NCBI RefSeq assembly: GCF_016862175.1
Contig: NZ_BOML01000006.1
Location: 124,001 to 188,000 of the forward strand
Source: Paractinoplanes durhamensis
GTDB lineage: Bacteria > Actinomycetota > Actinomycetes > Mycobacteriales > Micromonosporaceae
DNA: 64,000 bases
Reading direction: 5' to 3'
Each line of letters starts with the position of its first letter. Position 1 is the stretch's first letter. The notes below the pieces were generated by a model that had not been told where the DNA came from, ran no database searches, and saw only the letters and a list, made by a program, of their open reading frames with translations. A program made the position numbers and the translations under genes. Positions 32,431-41,471 of this stretch are shown here, piece after piece.

Positions 32431-33522
32431 TCAGGTCAGGCGGCTCACCGCGGCGGCCACCCGCTCGTCGGTGGCGGTCAGCGCGATGCGCACGTGCTGG
32501 GCCGCCGCCGGGCCGTAGAAGGCACCGGGAGCAGCGAGAATGCCCCGCTCGGCGAGCCAGTCGACGGTCTGCCAGCACTCCTCGCCGCGGCTCGCCCACA
32601 GGTAGAGACCGGCCTCCGAGTGGGTGATCTCGAAGCCCGCCTTGGCGAGCGCGGTGCGCAGCGTGTCGCGGCGGGCGGCATACCGCTCGCGCTGCTCGTC
32701 GACGTGCGTCTCGTCGCCGAGCGCGGCGATCATCGCGGCCTGCACCGGCGCCGGGACGATCATGCCGGCGTGCTTGCGGACGGCGAGCAGACCGGCGATC
32801 AGAGCCGGGTCCCCGCCGACGAAACCGGCGCGGTAACCGGCCAGGTTGGAGCGCTTGGACAGCGAGTGGACGGCCAGCACGCCGGTGTAGTCGCCGCCGG
32901 TCACCGTGTCGTCGAGCACCGACACCGGCGCCGTCTCCCAGCCGAGCGACAGGTAGCACTCGTCGCTGGCCACCACGGCACCGCGCTCGCGGCCCCAGGC
33001 GACCACCTTGCGCAGGTGCTTGGCCGGCAGCACCCGGCCGGTCGGGTTGGACGGCGAGTTGACCCAGACGAGCTTGACGCGCGAGCTGGGGCCGACCGCG
33101 GTGAGCGAGTCGGAGCGCACCACGGTCGCGCCGGCCAGCAGCGCACCCACCTCGTAGGTCGGGTAGCAGACCGAGGGGATCACCACGATGTCGCCGGGGC
33201 CCACGCCGAGCAGCGTGGGCAACCAGCCGACCAACTCCTTGGAACCGATGGTGGGCAGCACGCCCAGCTCACCGGACGCGCCGCCGGACCGGGCCAGCCA
33301 GCCGGCGATCGCCGCGCGCAGCGCCGGGGTGCCCGCGGTCAGCGGGTAACCCGGCGCGTCGGACGCGTCGGCGAGGGCACGGCGGATCAGCGCGGGCACC
33401 GGATCGACCGGGGTGCCGACCGAGAGGTCGACGATGCCGTCCGGATGCGCCGCGGCCTTCGCCTTCGCCGGCTCCAGAAGGTCCCAGGGGAAATCCGGCA
33501 GAGCCGACGCGAGAGCGCTCAG
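32431..33522 (-). CDS. dapC: N-succinyl-diaminopimelate aminotransferase
   Basis: 363 residues of class-I PLP aminotransferase. The PLP lysine is in [20 protein letters not shown]; the N-terminus reads [20 protein letters not shown] as in actinobacterial DapC. It converts N-succinyl-2-amino-6-ketopimelate to N-succinyl-DAP, between DapD and DapE. No ATG, GTG or TTG is placed to start it: the best start is CTG 33522, which overlaps the fdxA stop as CTGA. A GTG at 33651 would add 43 residues inside fdxA and is unlikely. Co-transcribed with fdxA, as in other actinomycetes. Confidence 0.88.
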   Translation of the reverse strand: MSALASALPDFPWDLLEPAKAKAAAHPDGIVDLSVGTPVDPVPALIRRALADASDAPGYPLTAGTPALRAAIAGWLARSGGASGELGVLPTIGSKELVGWLPTLLGVGPGDIVVIPSVCYPTYEVGALLAGATVVRSDSLTAVGPSSRVKLVWVNSPSNPTGRVLPAKHLRKVVAWGRERGAVVASDECYLSLGWETAPVSVLDDTVTGGDYTGVLAVHSLSKRSNLAGYRAGFVGGDPALIAGLLAVRKHAGMIVPAPVQAAMIAALGDETHVDEQRERYAARRDTLRTALAKAGFEITHSEAGLYLWASRGEECWQTVDWLAERGILAAPGAFYGPAAAQHVRIALTATDERVAAAVSRLT

Positions 33523-33842
33523 TGCTCGCCTCGGGGCGGCTGCGACACGATGAACGGCGTGTCCTTGTCGACCTTGCCGAGCTTGGAGGCGCCACCGGGC
33601 GAACCGAGATCCTCGAAGAACTCGTAGTTCGCGTTGGTGTAGTCCTTCCACTGCTCCGGGACGTCGTCCTCGTAGAAGATCGCCTCGACCGGGCAGACCG
33701 GCTCGCACGCCCCGCAGTCGACGCACTCATCGGGGTGGATGTAGAGCATCCGGTTGCCCTCGTAGATGCAGTCGACCGGGCACTCCTCGATGCATGCCTT
33801 GTCGAGAACATCGACGCACGGCTCAGCGATGATGTAGGTCAC
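33519..33842 (-). CDS. fdxA: Seven-iron ferredoxin
   Basis: 107 residues. Two clusters are visible: [20 protein letters not shown] (3Fe-4S and part of 4Fe-4S) and [15 protein letters not shown] (4Fe-4S), as in FdxA of mycobacteria. It shuttles electrons in the cytoplasm. GTG 33842 has GGAGGG about 10 bases upstream. Its stop codon overlaps the proposed CTG start of dapC, so the two are translationally coupled. Confidence 0.95.
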   Translation of the reverse strand: MTYIIAEPCVDVLDKACIEECPVDCIYEGNRMLYIHPDECVDCGACEPVCPVEAIFYEDDVPEQWKDYTNANYEFFEDLGSPGGASKLGKVDKDTPFIVSQPPRGEH

Positions 33843-33911
33843 GGGTCTTTCCCTCCAAAGCCACGCCGCAAGAACAGTCGGCGACAGGTGCAGAGCCTAG
33901 TATCTCCGCCG

Positions 33912-33921
33912 AAGGAGGTGA
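33912..33921 (+). promoter_or_regulatory. Near-perfect Shine-Dalgarno sequence
   Basis: AAGGAGGTGA, ten bases complementary to the 3' end of 16S rRNA, ends 3 bases before GTG 33925. It contrasts with the leaderless genes around it and fixes the start of the GNAT gene. Confidence 0.8.
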
Positions 33922-33924
33922 CAC

Positions 33925-34890
33925 GTGCTCCGTCGGCAGGATGTGGGACACCGGGTGGTGGTGCGTCGGATTGTAGGCGTTTCGCAGGAGCGAACGCTGT
34001 ATTCCGATGCTCTCGGAGAGCTCGTGGAGCTCACCGAGACGGATCTCACAATCGCTACCGAGAAGGGCACCCTGCGGGTGCCGTTGCACGAGGTTCACCG
34101 GGCAAAACGCGTTCCGCCCGCCCGTCGGCCACCGGCCGCCGACGTGATCGCGCTGGAGCTGGCGGCGAACGACGCGTGGCCCGCCCCGACCCAGTCCCGG
34201 CTCGGCAGCTGGATTCTGCGGGCCGCCGGAAACTGGACGGGCCGGGCCAATTCGGCCCTGGCCGTGGGTGACCCGGATCGCACTCTCGAGGCAGCGATCG
34301 ACGGCGTCGTCGAGTGGTATGCGGCACACGGGCAGCAGCCACTGATCAACGCGCCGATGCCGCTGGCCGCTCCGGTCAACGCCGCGCTCGACGCGCGCGG
34401 CTGGACCGCCCGCCCGCTCACCCTGATGCAGACCGGCCCGGTCGCCCCGCTGCTCACCACGATCCCGGCCCATTCCGACCTGCCGCCGGTCGATCTGGCC
34501 GACACCCCCGGCGACGACTGGTACGCGATGGTCGCCGAGCACAAGGGCACCCTGCCGCCGACCGCGGTGCGCATCCTCACCGGCGTACCCGAAGTGGTCT
34601 TCGCGCACGTCCGCGACACCGACGGCAGCCTGCTCGCGGTGGCCCGCGGCGCGGTCACCGGCCCCGGCCGCTGGCTCGGCATCTCGCTGCTGCAGACCGC
34701 GCCGGCCGCGCGCCGCCGCGGCATCGCCCAGCAGGTGATGCGCGGTCTGGCGCAGTGGGCGACGCAGCGTGGCAGCACCCGGGCCTACCTGCAGGTGGAG
34801 GAGCGCAACACGGCCGCCGTCGCCCTCTACGGCCGGGTCGGCTTCAGCACCCACCACACCTACCTCACCCGGGAAGCGCCGGCCGCTTAG
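33925..34890 (+). CDS. GNAT-family N-acetyltransferase
   Basis: 321 residues. The C-terminal GNAT domain carries the acetyl-CoA motif (LLQTAPAARRRGIAQQVMRG) and the final YLQVEERNTAAVALYGRVGF. The N-terminal 60 residues form a small beta domain (GHRVVVRRIVGVSQERTLYS), as in the cg3035/Rv0428c-type family, which I name from memory. Start GTG 33925 is set by a near-perfect ribosome-binding site. Substrate unknown. Divergent from fdxA. Confidence 0.88.
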   Translation: MLRRQDVGHRVVVRRIVGVSQERTLYSDALGELVELTETDLTIATEKGTLRVPLHEVHRAKRVPPARRPPAADVIALELAANDAWPAPTQSRLGSWILRAAGNWTGRANSALAVGDPDRTLEAAIDGVVEWYAAHGQQPLINAPMPLAAPVNAALDARGWTARPLTLMQTGPVAPLLTTIPAHSDLPPVDLADTPGDDWYAMVAEHKGTLPPTAVRILTGVPEVVFAHVRDTDGSLLAVARGAVTGPGRWLGISLLQTAPAARRRGIAQQVMRGLAQWATQRGSTRAYLQVEERNTAAVALYGRVGFSTHHTYLTREAPAA

Positions 34891-34901
34891 CGCCGGCCAT
34901 T

Positions 34902-35375
34902 TCAGCGGCGGACGACCTTGCGGGGCTTGGCCGCGCTGCGCTCGCTGAACGCCTTGAGCGAGCGCGACCGGTAGTCGCGGCCCAGCATCACGGCGATCCA
35001 GTAGCCGAGCAGCGTGCCGACGATCGCGAAGCCGGCGTAGAGCCAGACCTGTGCGAAGAAGTCGCCGGCGCCGTTCTTGAACGGCTCGCTGCCGCCGCTG
35101 ATGAACGGTCCGACCAGGACGGTCAGCAGCATCGCGCCGACCGCGCCGAAGACCAGGTCGGGCAGCAGCCACTCGCTCGGCCGCTTGCGCTGACTGGCCA
35201 GGAAGGTCCAGATCGCGAGCGTCAGGCCGAGCACGCCGAACATGATGATGGTGGCGCGACTCTCGGCCGCGTCGTCGCCGTCGAAACCGAAGCGGATGAC
35301 CAGGCGGGCCACCACGTTGATCGCGAACAGCCCGACCGCCAGCGCCGCGGGCGGGAACCAGCGCTGCTGCCTCAT
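34902..35375 (-). CDS. Four-span membrane protein of unknown function
   Basis: 157 residues from ATG 35375 with GGGGAGG 6 bases upstream. Four hydrophobic helices: WFPPAALAVGLFAINVVARL, TIIMFGVLGLTLAIWTFLAS, DLVFGAVGAMLLTVLVGPFI and WLYAGFAIVGTLLGYWIAVM. The tail is basic (SERSAAKPRKVVRR). No recognised domain. Convergent with the GNAT gene. Confidence 0.75.
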   Translation of the reverse strand: MRQQRWFPPAALAVGLFAINVVARLVIRFGFDGDDAAESRATIIMFGVLGLTLAIWTFLASQRKRPSEWLLPDLVFGAVGAMLLTVLVGPFISGGSEPFKNGAGDFFAQVWLYAGFAIVGTLLGYWIAVMLGRDYRSRSLKAFSERSAAKPRKVVRR

Positions 35376-35416
35376 GTGTCCTCCCCGGGACAAATCACCC
35401 ACGCGGCCGCTCCCCA

Positions 35417-36049
35417 TCAGGGCTGCGCGCCGCAGACAAATCGTGGCTCGGGATCGTAACGCCAGGTGAACCTTCGGCGCTCGACCTCACGGCCATCTTT
35501 GCGGATGACGCGCCACGCGTCCTCATGTGAAACCTGGGAGTCCGCTGCTAGTTATGCGCGACTGTGAACCAGCCGCACCTCGGCTACCTCACCGCGCGGC
35601 CAGGCGGCCCGGATCGCCCGGACCGCCCGATCCACGTCGAGGACACGATCGTCATCGGTGATCGGACCGGGCGGCAGGGAACTACGTAGCGCCGCCTCGA
35701 GCCGGGGCTTGTCCACCCGGACCACCGGGCTCTGCCCACCCCGGATGGCACGGCCGACGGAGAGCTCGACGTCGACCGCCACCCCGAGCGCGGCCGGCGG
35801 GAAGGCGGTCGGCCGCCCCTCGAGGAAGATCCGCACCGGGTCCGCGGCGTGCCGCGCGACCGGGTCACGCAGGGCCTCCTCGGCCTCGCTGCGAGACAGT
35901 CCGCCCAGCTCGACGCCGAGCATCCGGGTGCCGTGCGGCACGTCCCCGTTCATCCGGTAGGCCACCACCCCCGCCACCAACAGCAGGACCGTGACCAGTA
36001 CTCCGACGAGAACCGCCCGCCGGACGTCGAACCGCTCCGGGTCGTCCAC
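35417..36049 (-). pseudogene. VanW/YoaR-like cell-wall protein, truncated remnant
   Basis: From GTG 36049 the frame encodes 165 residues: a membrane anchor (VLVGVLVTVLLLVAGVVAY) and one peptidoglycan-binding-4-type domain (MLGVELGGLSRSEAEEALRD). It stops at TAA 35552-35554. Translation in the same frame beyond that stop continues in a recognisable tail, DAWRVIRKDGREVERRRFTW then RYDPEPRFVCGAQP and TGA at 35417, which resembles the C-terminal end of VanW-type proteins. The central VanW domain is missing. So this is a gene with an internal deletion plus a stop codon. The short product might still be made as an anchored protein. Confidence 0.65.
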
Positions 36050-36056
36050 ACCCGTA

Positions 36057-36548
36057 TCAACGAGCGTTGCTCGCCGGCCCGCCGGGAATTCGCCGCAAGA
36101 TCATGCGATAGGAGTACACCGCGAACGTGAGACTGCCGACCAGGATCATCACCAGCGCCACCCAGTCGTCGCCACCGATCAGGTAGTCACCCTCGTCGGT
36201 ACGCACGCCCGCCGCGAACAGCATCATCAGCGTCCAGAGCGCCCACGGCGGTGCCAGTGCCCAGCGCTTGCCGGTGGTGCCCACCGCGAACCAGGCGATG
36301 GCCCAGTTGGCGAGCATCGCGAGCAGGATGGCCAGGCCGATCGGCGGACCGCCGCCGGAACCGATCGCGTCGCCGCGCCAGATCGACACGACGTCGCCGG
36401 CCCGCAGCGGGGTCAGCAGGATCTCGAGCACCCCGCTGAGGAACGCGGCGACGACCGCGACAGCCATGCCGCCGGCCACGATCACCGGCTCCCAGCTGCG
36501 CTTCTTCTTCTCCGGGGCGGTGTCCGTCTCGTCGGCCACGACGGTCAT
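36057..36548 (-). CDS. Membrane protein encoded next to mshB
   Basis: 163 residues. A charged start ([16 protein letters not shown]) is followed by four hydrophobic segments ([74 protein letters not shown]). Its start overlaps the mshB stop by 4 bases (ATGA). Small membrane proteins at this position are conserved beside mshB in actinomycetes (DUF6113-like, from memory). Function unknown; co-translation hints at a link with mycothiol or the envelope. Confidence 0.75.
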   Translation of the reverse strand: MTVVADETDTAPEKKKRSWEPVIVAGGMAVAVVAAFLSGVLEILLTPLRAGDVVSIWRGDAIGSGGGPPIGLAILLAMLANWAIAWFAVGTTGKRWALAPPWALWTLMMLFAAGVRTDEGDYLIGGDDWVALVMILVGSLTFAVYSYRMILRRIPGGPASNAR

Positions 36549-37447
36549 ATCGAGGCCGCCTCCGCGGCGGCCGGCTCCACGCTCCGGACCCCGCTGAAGA
36601 GGTCGCTCTCCCAGTGGTGCGGTCCGTCGCCCGGGCCGCGCTCACCCTTGGCGAGCAAAAAGTATTCGACGCCCATGAACTCGCCGCCGAAGTCGCCGGC
36701 GATCCCGTAGAGCCACGAGTTGTCCGGGATCTGGGTGGCGTGCGAGCGCATCGCCGCCACCTTCTGCTGGTAGTAGTCGGTGCCGTCGATCCGGGCCGCG
36801 ATCTCCTCGTCGGTGTGCCCGAACGGCAGGTCCTCGACCTTCTCCACCTCGGCGAACGGGTTGTCGTCCAGCTCCCGGAACGCCTCCATGCCCTCGCGCA
36901 GCACGCTCAGCGGCATGGCCGTCCAGTAGATCTTCTCCGGACCGTCGGCGCCGGCCATCTCGGCCGCCCGCATCGCCACCCGGTGCGCCTGGATGTGGTC
37001 GGGATGACCGTAGAAGCCGTTCTCGTCGTACGTGATCATGACCTGGGGTTTGATCTCCCGGATGATCTCCAGCAGCTGCGCCGCGGCTTCCTCCAGATCG
37101 GCCTGCCAGAACGCCCGCGGGTGCTCGTTGGTCGGCAGGCCCATCATGCCGGAGTCGCGGTAGCGGCCCGGTCCGCCGAGGAACCGGTGATCGGTGACAC
37201 CGAGGGCGGCACAGGCCCGGGAGAGCTCGATCAGGCGGTAGCCGCCGAGCTGGTCGGCCTGCTTCGCCTCGAGCTGAGCCAGCTCCGGAACGTGGATCTC
37301 ACCCTCTTCACCGAGGGTGCAGGTCACGAGCGTCACGTGAGCGCCGGCGGCCGCGTAGTGGGCCATCGTGGCGCCGGTGCCGGTTACCTCGTCGTCGGGA
37401 TGTGCGTGCACCAGCAACAGGCGGCGCGCGGGCAGGGCGTCGGTCAC
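36545..37447 (-). CDS. mshB: GlcNAc-inositol deacetylase of mycothiol synthesis
   Basis: 300 residues, zinc-dependent LmbE-family deacetylase. The metal site is AHPDDE (15-20) and the second ligand is in [17 protein letters not shown]. It removes acetate from 1-D-myo-inosityl-GlcNAc, step two of mycothiol biosynthesis. Other signatures of MshB versus Mca include [15 protein letters not shown] 37447 was chosen because a TAGAGT box lies 7 bases upstream; GTG 37456 would add three residues. First gene of an operon with a membrane protein and the vanW remnant. Confidence 0.92.
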   Translation of the reverse strand: MTDALPARRLLLVHAHPDDEVTGTGATMAHYAAAGAHVTLVTCTLGEEGEIHVPELAQLEAKQADQLGGYRLIELSRACAALGVTDHRFLGGPGRYRDSGMMGLPTNEHPRAFWQADLEEAAAQLLEIIREIKPQVMITYDENGFYGHPDHIQAHRVAMRAAEMAGADGPEKIYWTAMPLSVLREGMEAFRELDDNPFAEVEKVEDLPFGHTDEEIAARIDGTDYYQQKVAAMRSHATQIPDNSWLYGIAGDFGGEFMGVEYFLLAKGERGPGDGPHHWESDLFSGVRSVEPAAAEAASI

Positions 37448-37454
37448 GGCCGCC

Positions 37455-37460
37455 ACTCTA
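37455..37460 (-). promoter_or_regulatory. -10 box of a leaderless promoter for mshB
   Basis: TAGAGT on the minus strand, 7 bases before GTG 37447. It overlaps the alternative GTG 37456, arguing against that start. Confidence 0.5.
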
Positions 37461-37541
37461 CGCGGCGCCGAGCCGGGCGATCCGGCGCCGGGCTGCGAGT
37501 TTGCACAGCGGAACCCGGTCTTGATCAGCGATGCTGGACCC

Positions 37542-39377
37542 GTGGATTACCCCGGACTCGCCGGTCGCACCGGTCACTTCAGCTTTGGCGCCCCGCGCGA
37601 CGTGACGATCGGCGGCGACGGCTCCCGGGTGGTGTTCCTGCGCTCGTCCGGCCCCGAGGACCCGCACGCGGCGCTCTGGTTGCTCACCGTGGCGACCGCC
37701 GAGGAGACGCTGATCGCGGACGGCCCGATCGACTCGTACGCCATCGACCGCGACGCCCGCGTCGCCGCCTTCGCCCGCGACGGCCGGCTCTTCCGCGTCG
37801 ACCTGCTCGGCCGCACGGTCACCGAGGTGGCCACCGACGAGCCCGCCGAGGACCCGCGGCCCGACCCGATCGGCCGGAACATCGGCTATGTCACGCCCGG
37901 CGGCTCGGCCGCCCTGCGGGTGGTCGGCCCGGGTGGCGACCGGCTGATGGCCGGCGAACCCGGCACCGCCTGGCGGGAGCACGGCGGGTTGATCACCTGG
38001 GGCGTGCCCGACCCGGCCGCCGTCCAGTTCGGCCGGCGGCGCGGCTGGTGGTGGTCGCCGGACGGCGGCCAGATCCTGGCCACCCGCACCGCCGCCGGGA
38101 CCAGCCTGCACCTGCTCGACCTGGACGACGGCTGGGTCGACGTGCACTGGGACCGGGAGACCTATCCCTACGTCGTCAACGTGCGCTGGGCCGAGGGCGG
38201 CGGTCCGCTGATCACCGTGCTGCGCCGGATGCAGCAGCACGGCCTGGTGCTGGCGATCGACCCGCGCACCGGCGAGACCCAGGTCCACGCCGAACTCGCC
38301 GATGCCCGCTGGGTCGAGCCGGTCGAGGGGACCCCGCGGCATCTGCCGGACGGGCGGGTGCTGGTCGGCGGCGAGCTCGCCCACGACGGCTTCGACGCCC
38401 GCTGCCTGTTCGCCGACGGCAGCCTGCTCACCCCGCCCGGCCTCTACGTGCGGCGGGTGGTCGGCACGCTGCCGCGCACCGGGACCCCGTCCGGCGCGCC
38501 CGATCTCGTGGTCGAGGGCACCGACGGCGATCCGGCGGCCCAGTCGGTCTTCCGGGTGCGTACCTCCCTCAGCGGCGGCGGAGCGGAAGCCCGCAAGGTC
38601 AGCTCGACCCCGGGCTGGCATCGGGCCGAGGCCTCCGGCGACGTGCTCGTCATGGACGACACCGTGTGGCGTGCCGACGCCCGAGTGGCCACGCTCGGTA
38701 ATCTCGCGGCGCCGCTGCCCTACCATCCTCGCCCCGCCCTCGAACGCGTCACCGACCGGCGACTTCCCGCTGCCGTGCTCTATCCGACCGGGTTCGTCGG
38801 TGGACAGAAGATCCCCGTATTGGTCACGCTCGGCGACGGGCCGGGGCACCAGCAGGTGACGTCGGATCCGGCCGCGTGGCAGGAGCGGCAATGGTGGGCA
38901 GACGCCGGCTTCGCCGTCGTGAGTGTCGACAGCCGGGGTACGCCGGGGGTGGCGCCCAGCTTCGAGAAGGTGGTCCATCGACGGCTCGGGGACGTTGCTC
39001 TGACCGACCAGGTGGACGCGTTGCACGTACTCCTCGGCAAGCATCCTGATCTTGATCTTTCGTCGGTGTCGGTGCGCGGGACCGGGCTCGGTGGGTGGCT
39101 GGCGGCGATGGCCGTGCTGCGCCGGCCGGAGGTTTTCCACCGTGCCGTCGCACGCCGGCCGGTGACCGACTGGACCGCGTTGCCGGCGCCGTTCGCCGAA
39201 CGCTACCTGGGCGATCGCCTCGACTCCGCCGACGTGTACGCCCATCACAGCCTGGCCGAGGCGGCCGCCCAGTCGGACCACAGCCGCCCACTGCTACTGG
39301 TGGGCAGTTCACTGCCGGGTTTCGACTCGACCCCTTCAGCCACACTCGACGAAGAGTTAGCGTTCCTGCGAGGCTAG
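37542..39377 (+). CDS. S9-family (DPP IV/prolyl oligopeptidase-like) protein lacking catalytic residues
   Basis: 611 residues. An N-terminal beta-propeller ([55 protein letters not shown]) precedes an alpha/beta hydrolase domain (about 395-611; [20 protein letters not shown]). Where active S9 enzymes have GxSxGG, residues 513-518 read GTGLGG, so the nucleophile is Gly515. The late HG/Asp and His regions ([15 protein letters not shown]) also deviate. The overall fold is intact over its full length, so it is a pseudo-peptidase rather than a broken gene. GTG 37542 was chosen at the start of homology. Confidence 0.82.
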   Translation: MDYPGLAGRTGHFSFGAPRDVTIGGDGSRVVFLRSSGPEDPHAALWLLTVATAEETLIADGPIDSYAIDRDARVAAFARDGRLFRVDLLGRTVTEVATDEPAEDPRPDPIGRNIGYVTPGGSAALRVVGPGGDRLMAGEPGTAWREHGGLITWGVPDPAAVQFGRRRGWWWSPDGGQILATRTAAGTSLHLLDLDDGWVDVHWDRETYPYVVNVRWAEGGGPLITVLRRMQQHGLVLAIDPRTGETQVHAELADARWVEPVEGTPRHLPDGRVLVGGELAHDGFDARCLFADGSLLTPPGLYVRRVVGTLPRTGTPSGAPDLVVEGTDGDPAAQSVFRVRTSLSGGGAEARKVSSTPGWHRAEASGDVLVMDDTVWRADARVATLGNLAAPLPYHPRPALERVTDRRLPAAVLYPTGFVGGQKIPVLVTLGDGPGHQQVTSDPAAWQERQWWADAGFAVVSVDSRGTPGVAPSFEKVVHRRLGDVALTDQVDALHVLLGKHPDLDLSSVSVRGTGLGGWLAAMAVLRRPEVFHRAVARRPVTDWTALPAPFAERYLGDRLDSADVYAHHSLAEAAAQSDHSRPLLLVGSSLPGFDSTPSATLDEELAFLRG

Positions 39378-39456
39378 GTGGGAAATAGTCACTAGGAGAG
39401 TTGTCATGAGACTAGTTTTCGTGAGAGAGTCCGACCGCGATCACTCGGGAGACGCC

Positions 39457-40011
39457 ATGACGACAGCCATCTTCAGCGACGGGCGGCCGATGGCCGAGGC
39501 GGAGTTCCTCGCCATCGGTGAGACACCCGAGCGCATCGAGCTTTTCGATGGGAGCCTCCACGTGACCCCGGCCGCCACGCCCCTGCACCAGTTAGTTTCG
39601 CGCCGCTTGGCCAACACCATGGATGCGGGCGCAGAAGCGGCCGGCCTCCTGGTGCTGGAAGCAGTAAATGTCCGGATCAACCCGAGCCGGATCCCGATCC
39701 CCGATCTCGTCATCAGCTCAGTGATCAACCTGGAAGAGCTCGTCATCGACGCCTCCGCGATCCGGCTGGTGTGCGAGATCATCTCGCCGTCCAACGCGTC
39801 CACCGACCGCGTGCTCAAAATGCACTACTACGCGGCCGGCCGCATCCCGTGGTATTTGCTGGTGGACCCGTCGGCACGCACCCTTCAGCTATTCCGGCTG
39901 GTCGGCGACACGTACGTCGAGGAATTCGTCGCCAAGGATGGGGACGTTCTGCACCTGAGCAAGCCCGTTGTCGCCACCATCGATCTTGCGGAGTTGCTTC
40001 CTCGGGTCTGA
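39457..40011 (+). CDS. Uma2-family (DUF820) putative restriction-type nuclease
   Basis: 184 residues. PD-(D/E)xK features: PIPDLVIS, then LVCEIISPSNAS and KMHYYAAGRIPWYLLVDP, typical of Uma2/DUF820 proteins. Such genes are numerous in cyanobacteria and actinomycetes, often without a known target. ATG 39457 has GGGAG 7 bases upstream; ATG 39406 would add 17 residues. Its stop precedes the leaderless tldD promoter. Confidence 0.85.
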   Translation: MTTAIFSDGRPMAEAEFLAIGETPERIELFDGSLHVTPAATPLHQLVSRRLANTMDAGAEAAGLLVLEAVNVRINPSRIPIPDLVISSVINLEELVIDASAIRLVCEIISPSNASTDRVLKMHYYAAGRIPWYLLVDPSARTLQLFRLVGDTYVEEFVAKDGDVLHLSKPVVATIDLAELLPRV

Positions 40012-40031
40012 GATTTGTCGTACCGGTCCCC

Positions 40032-40037
40032 TAGGGT
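40032..40037 (+). promoter_or_regulatory. -10 box of a leaderless promoter for tldD
   Basis: TAGGGT, 6 bases before ATG 40044. Identical hexamer to the dapD promoter. Confidence 0.6.
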
Positions 40038-40043
40038 CGGTGC

Positions 40044-41471
40044 ATGAGCCACTTCGATGAGGCGTATTCGGCGGTGCAAGCCGCCCTGGACGCCGGGGCG
40101 CGTTACGCCGACGCCCGGATCATGCTGCGCCGCACGGAGTCGATGACCGCCCGCAACGGGGACGTCGAGGATCTCAGTTCGGACGAGAGCGCCGGCCTCG
40201 GCGTCCGGGCCCTGGTCGGTTCGAGCTGGGGCTTCTACGCGGTGCCCGACCTCTCCGACGCGGCCGCCCGCGCGGCCGGCCGGCGGGCCGCGCAGATCGC
40301 CGCGGCCAGCGCCACCGTGCCCGGTCCTGCGATCGACCTGGTGCCGCAGGGTGCCGGCGCGGGCAGCTGGGCGAGCGAGTGCCGCATCGATCCGCTCACC
40401 GTGCCGCTGGCCGACAAGGGCGATCTGCTGGTCCGGGCCACCAGCGCGGCCAAGTCGGCGGGCGCCGACCAGGCCGAGGCGCACTACGGCATCTGGGACA
40501 CCCGCAAGTGGTTCGTCTCCAGCGACGGGCACCGCATCGACCAGCACATCCGCGAGTGCGGCGGCGGGGTGACCGCCAGCGTTCTCGGCGACGGCGAGGT
40601 GCAGCGCCGCTCCTACGGCCAGCAGTACGGCACGCGCGGCTGGGAGCTGATCGAGGAGCTCGACCTGGCCGGCAACGCCGCGCGGATCGCCGACGAGGCG
40701 CGCGCCCTGGTGACCGCGCCCCTCTGCCCGCCCGGCGAGACCAACCTCATCCTCGCCGCCGACCAGCTGGCGCTGCAGATCCACGAGTCGGTCGGGCACG
40801 CCATCGAGCTCGACCGCATCCTCGGCTGGGAGGCCGCGTTCGCCGGCACCAGCTGGCTCGACCTGGAAAAGCTCGGCTCGCTGCGCTACGGCTCCGAGCT
40901 GATGAACATCACCATCGACCCGACCATCCCGGGCGCGCTGGGCAGCTTCGGCTACGACGACGAGGGCACCCCGGCCGTCAAGCGTGACGCGGTCCGCGAC
41001 GGCATCTGGGTCGGCGTGCTGGCCGGGCGTGACTCGGCCGCGGTCGCCGGCCTCGACTACGGCGGCAGCGTCCGCTCCGACGGCTGGGCCCGGCTGCCGA
41101 TGGTCCGGATGACCAACGTCGGCCTCGAGCCCGGCCCGCACACCCTCGACGAGATCATCGCGGCCACCGACGACGGCATCTACATGGAGACCAACCGGTC
41201 CTGGTCGATCGACGACCGCCGGCTCAACTTCCAGTTCGGCTGCGAGATCGGCTACGAGATCAAGAACGGCAAGCGCGGCCGGATGCTGCGCAACCCGACC
41301 TACACCGGCATCGGCCCCCGGTTCTGGCAGTCGATGGACATGCTCTCGTCCGAGATCGTGCCGGTCGGCATTCCGAACTGCGGCAAGGGCCAGCCCGGCC
41401 AGGTGGGACACACCGCGCATTCCGCGGCGCCGGCTCGCTTCACCAACGTACGTGTGGGGGTTCGCGGATGA
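40044..41471 (+). CDS. tldD: TldD-family metalloprotease subunit
   Basis: 475 residues. The zinc motif HESVGH (247-252, HExxxH) with downstream residues in HAIELDRILGWEAAF is intact, marking TldD, the catalytic partner of the TldD/TldE protease that cleaves unfolded peptides (RiPP leaders, CcdA antitoxin in E. coli). Start is leaderless. The ATG of the tldE gene overlaps the stop codon (ATGA). No RiPP precursor was seen nearby. Confidence 0.93.
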   Translation: MSHFDEAYSAVQAALDAGARYADARIMLRRTESMTARNGDVEDLSSDESAGLGVRALVGSSWGFYAVPDLSDAAARAAGRRAAQIAAASATVPGPAIDLVPQGAGAGSWASECRIDPLTVPLADKGDLLVRATSAAKSAGADQAEAHYGIWDTRKWFVSSDGHRIDQHIRECGGGVTASVLGDGEVQRRSYGQQYGTRGWELIEELDLAGNAARIADEARALVTAPLCPPGETNLILAADQLALQIHESVGHAIELDRILGWEAAFAGTSWLDLEKLGSLRYGSELMNITIDPTIPGALGSFGYDDEGTPAVKRDAVRDGIWVGVLAGRDSAAVAGLDYGGSVRSDGWARLPMVRMTNVGLEPGPHTLDEIIAATDDGIYMETNRSWSIDDRRLNFQFGCEIGYEIKNGKRGRMLRNPTYTGIGPRFWQSMDMLSSEIVPVGIPNCGKGQPGQVGHTAHSAAPARFTNVRVGVRG

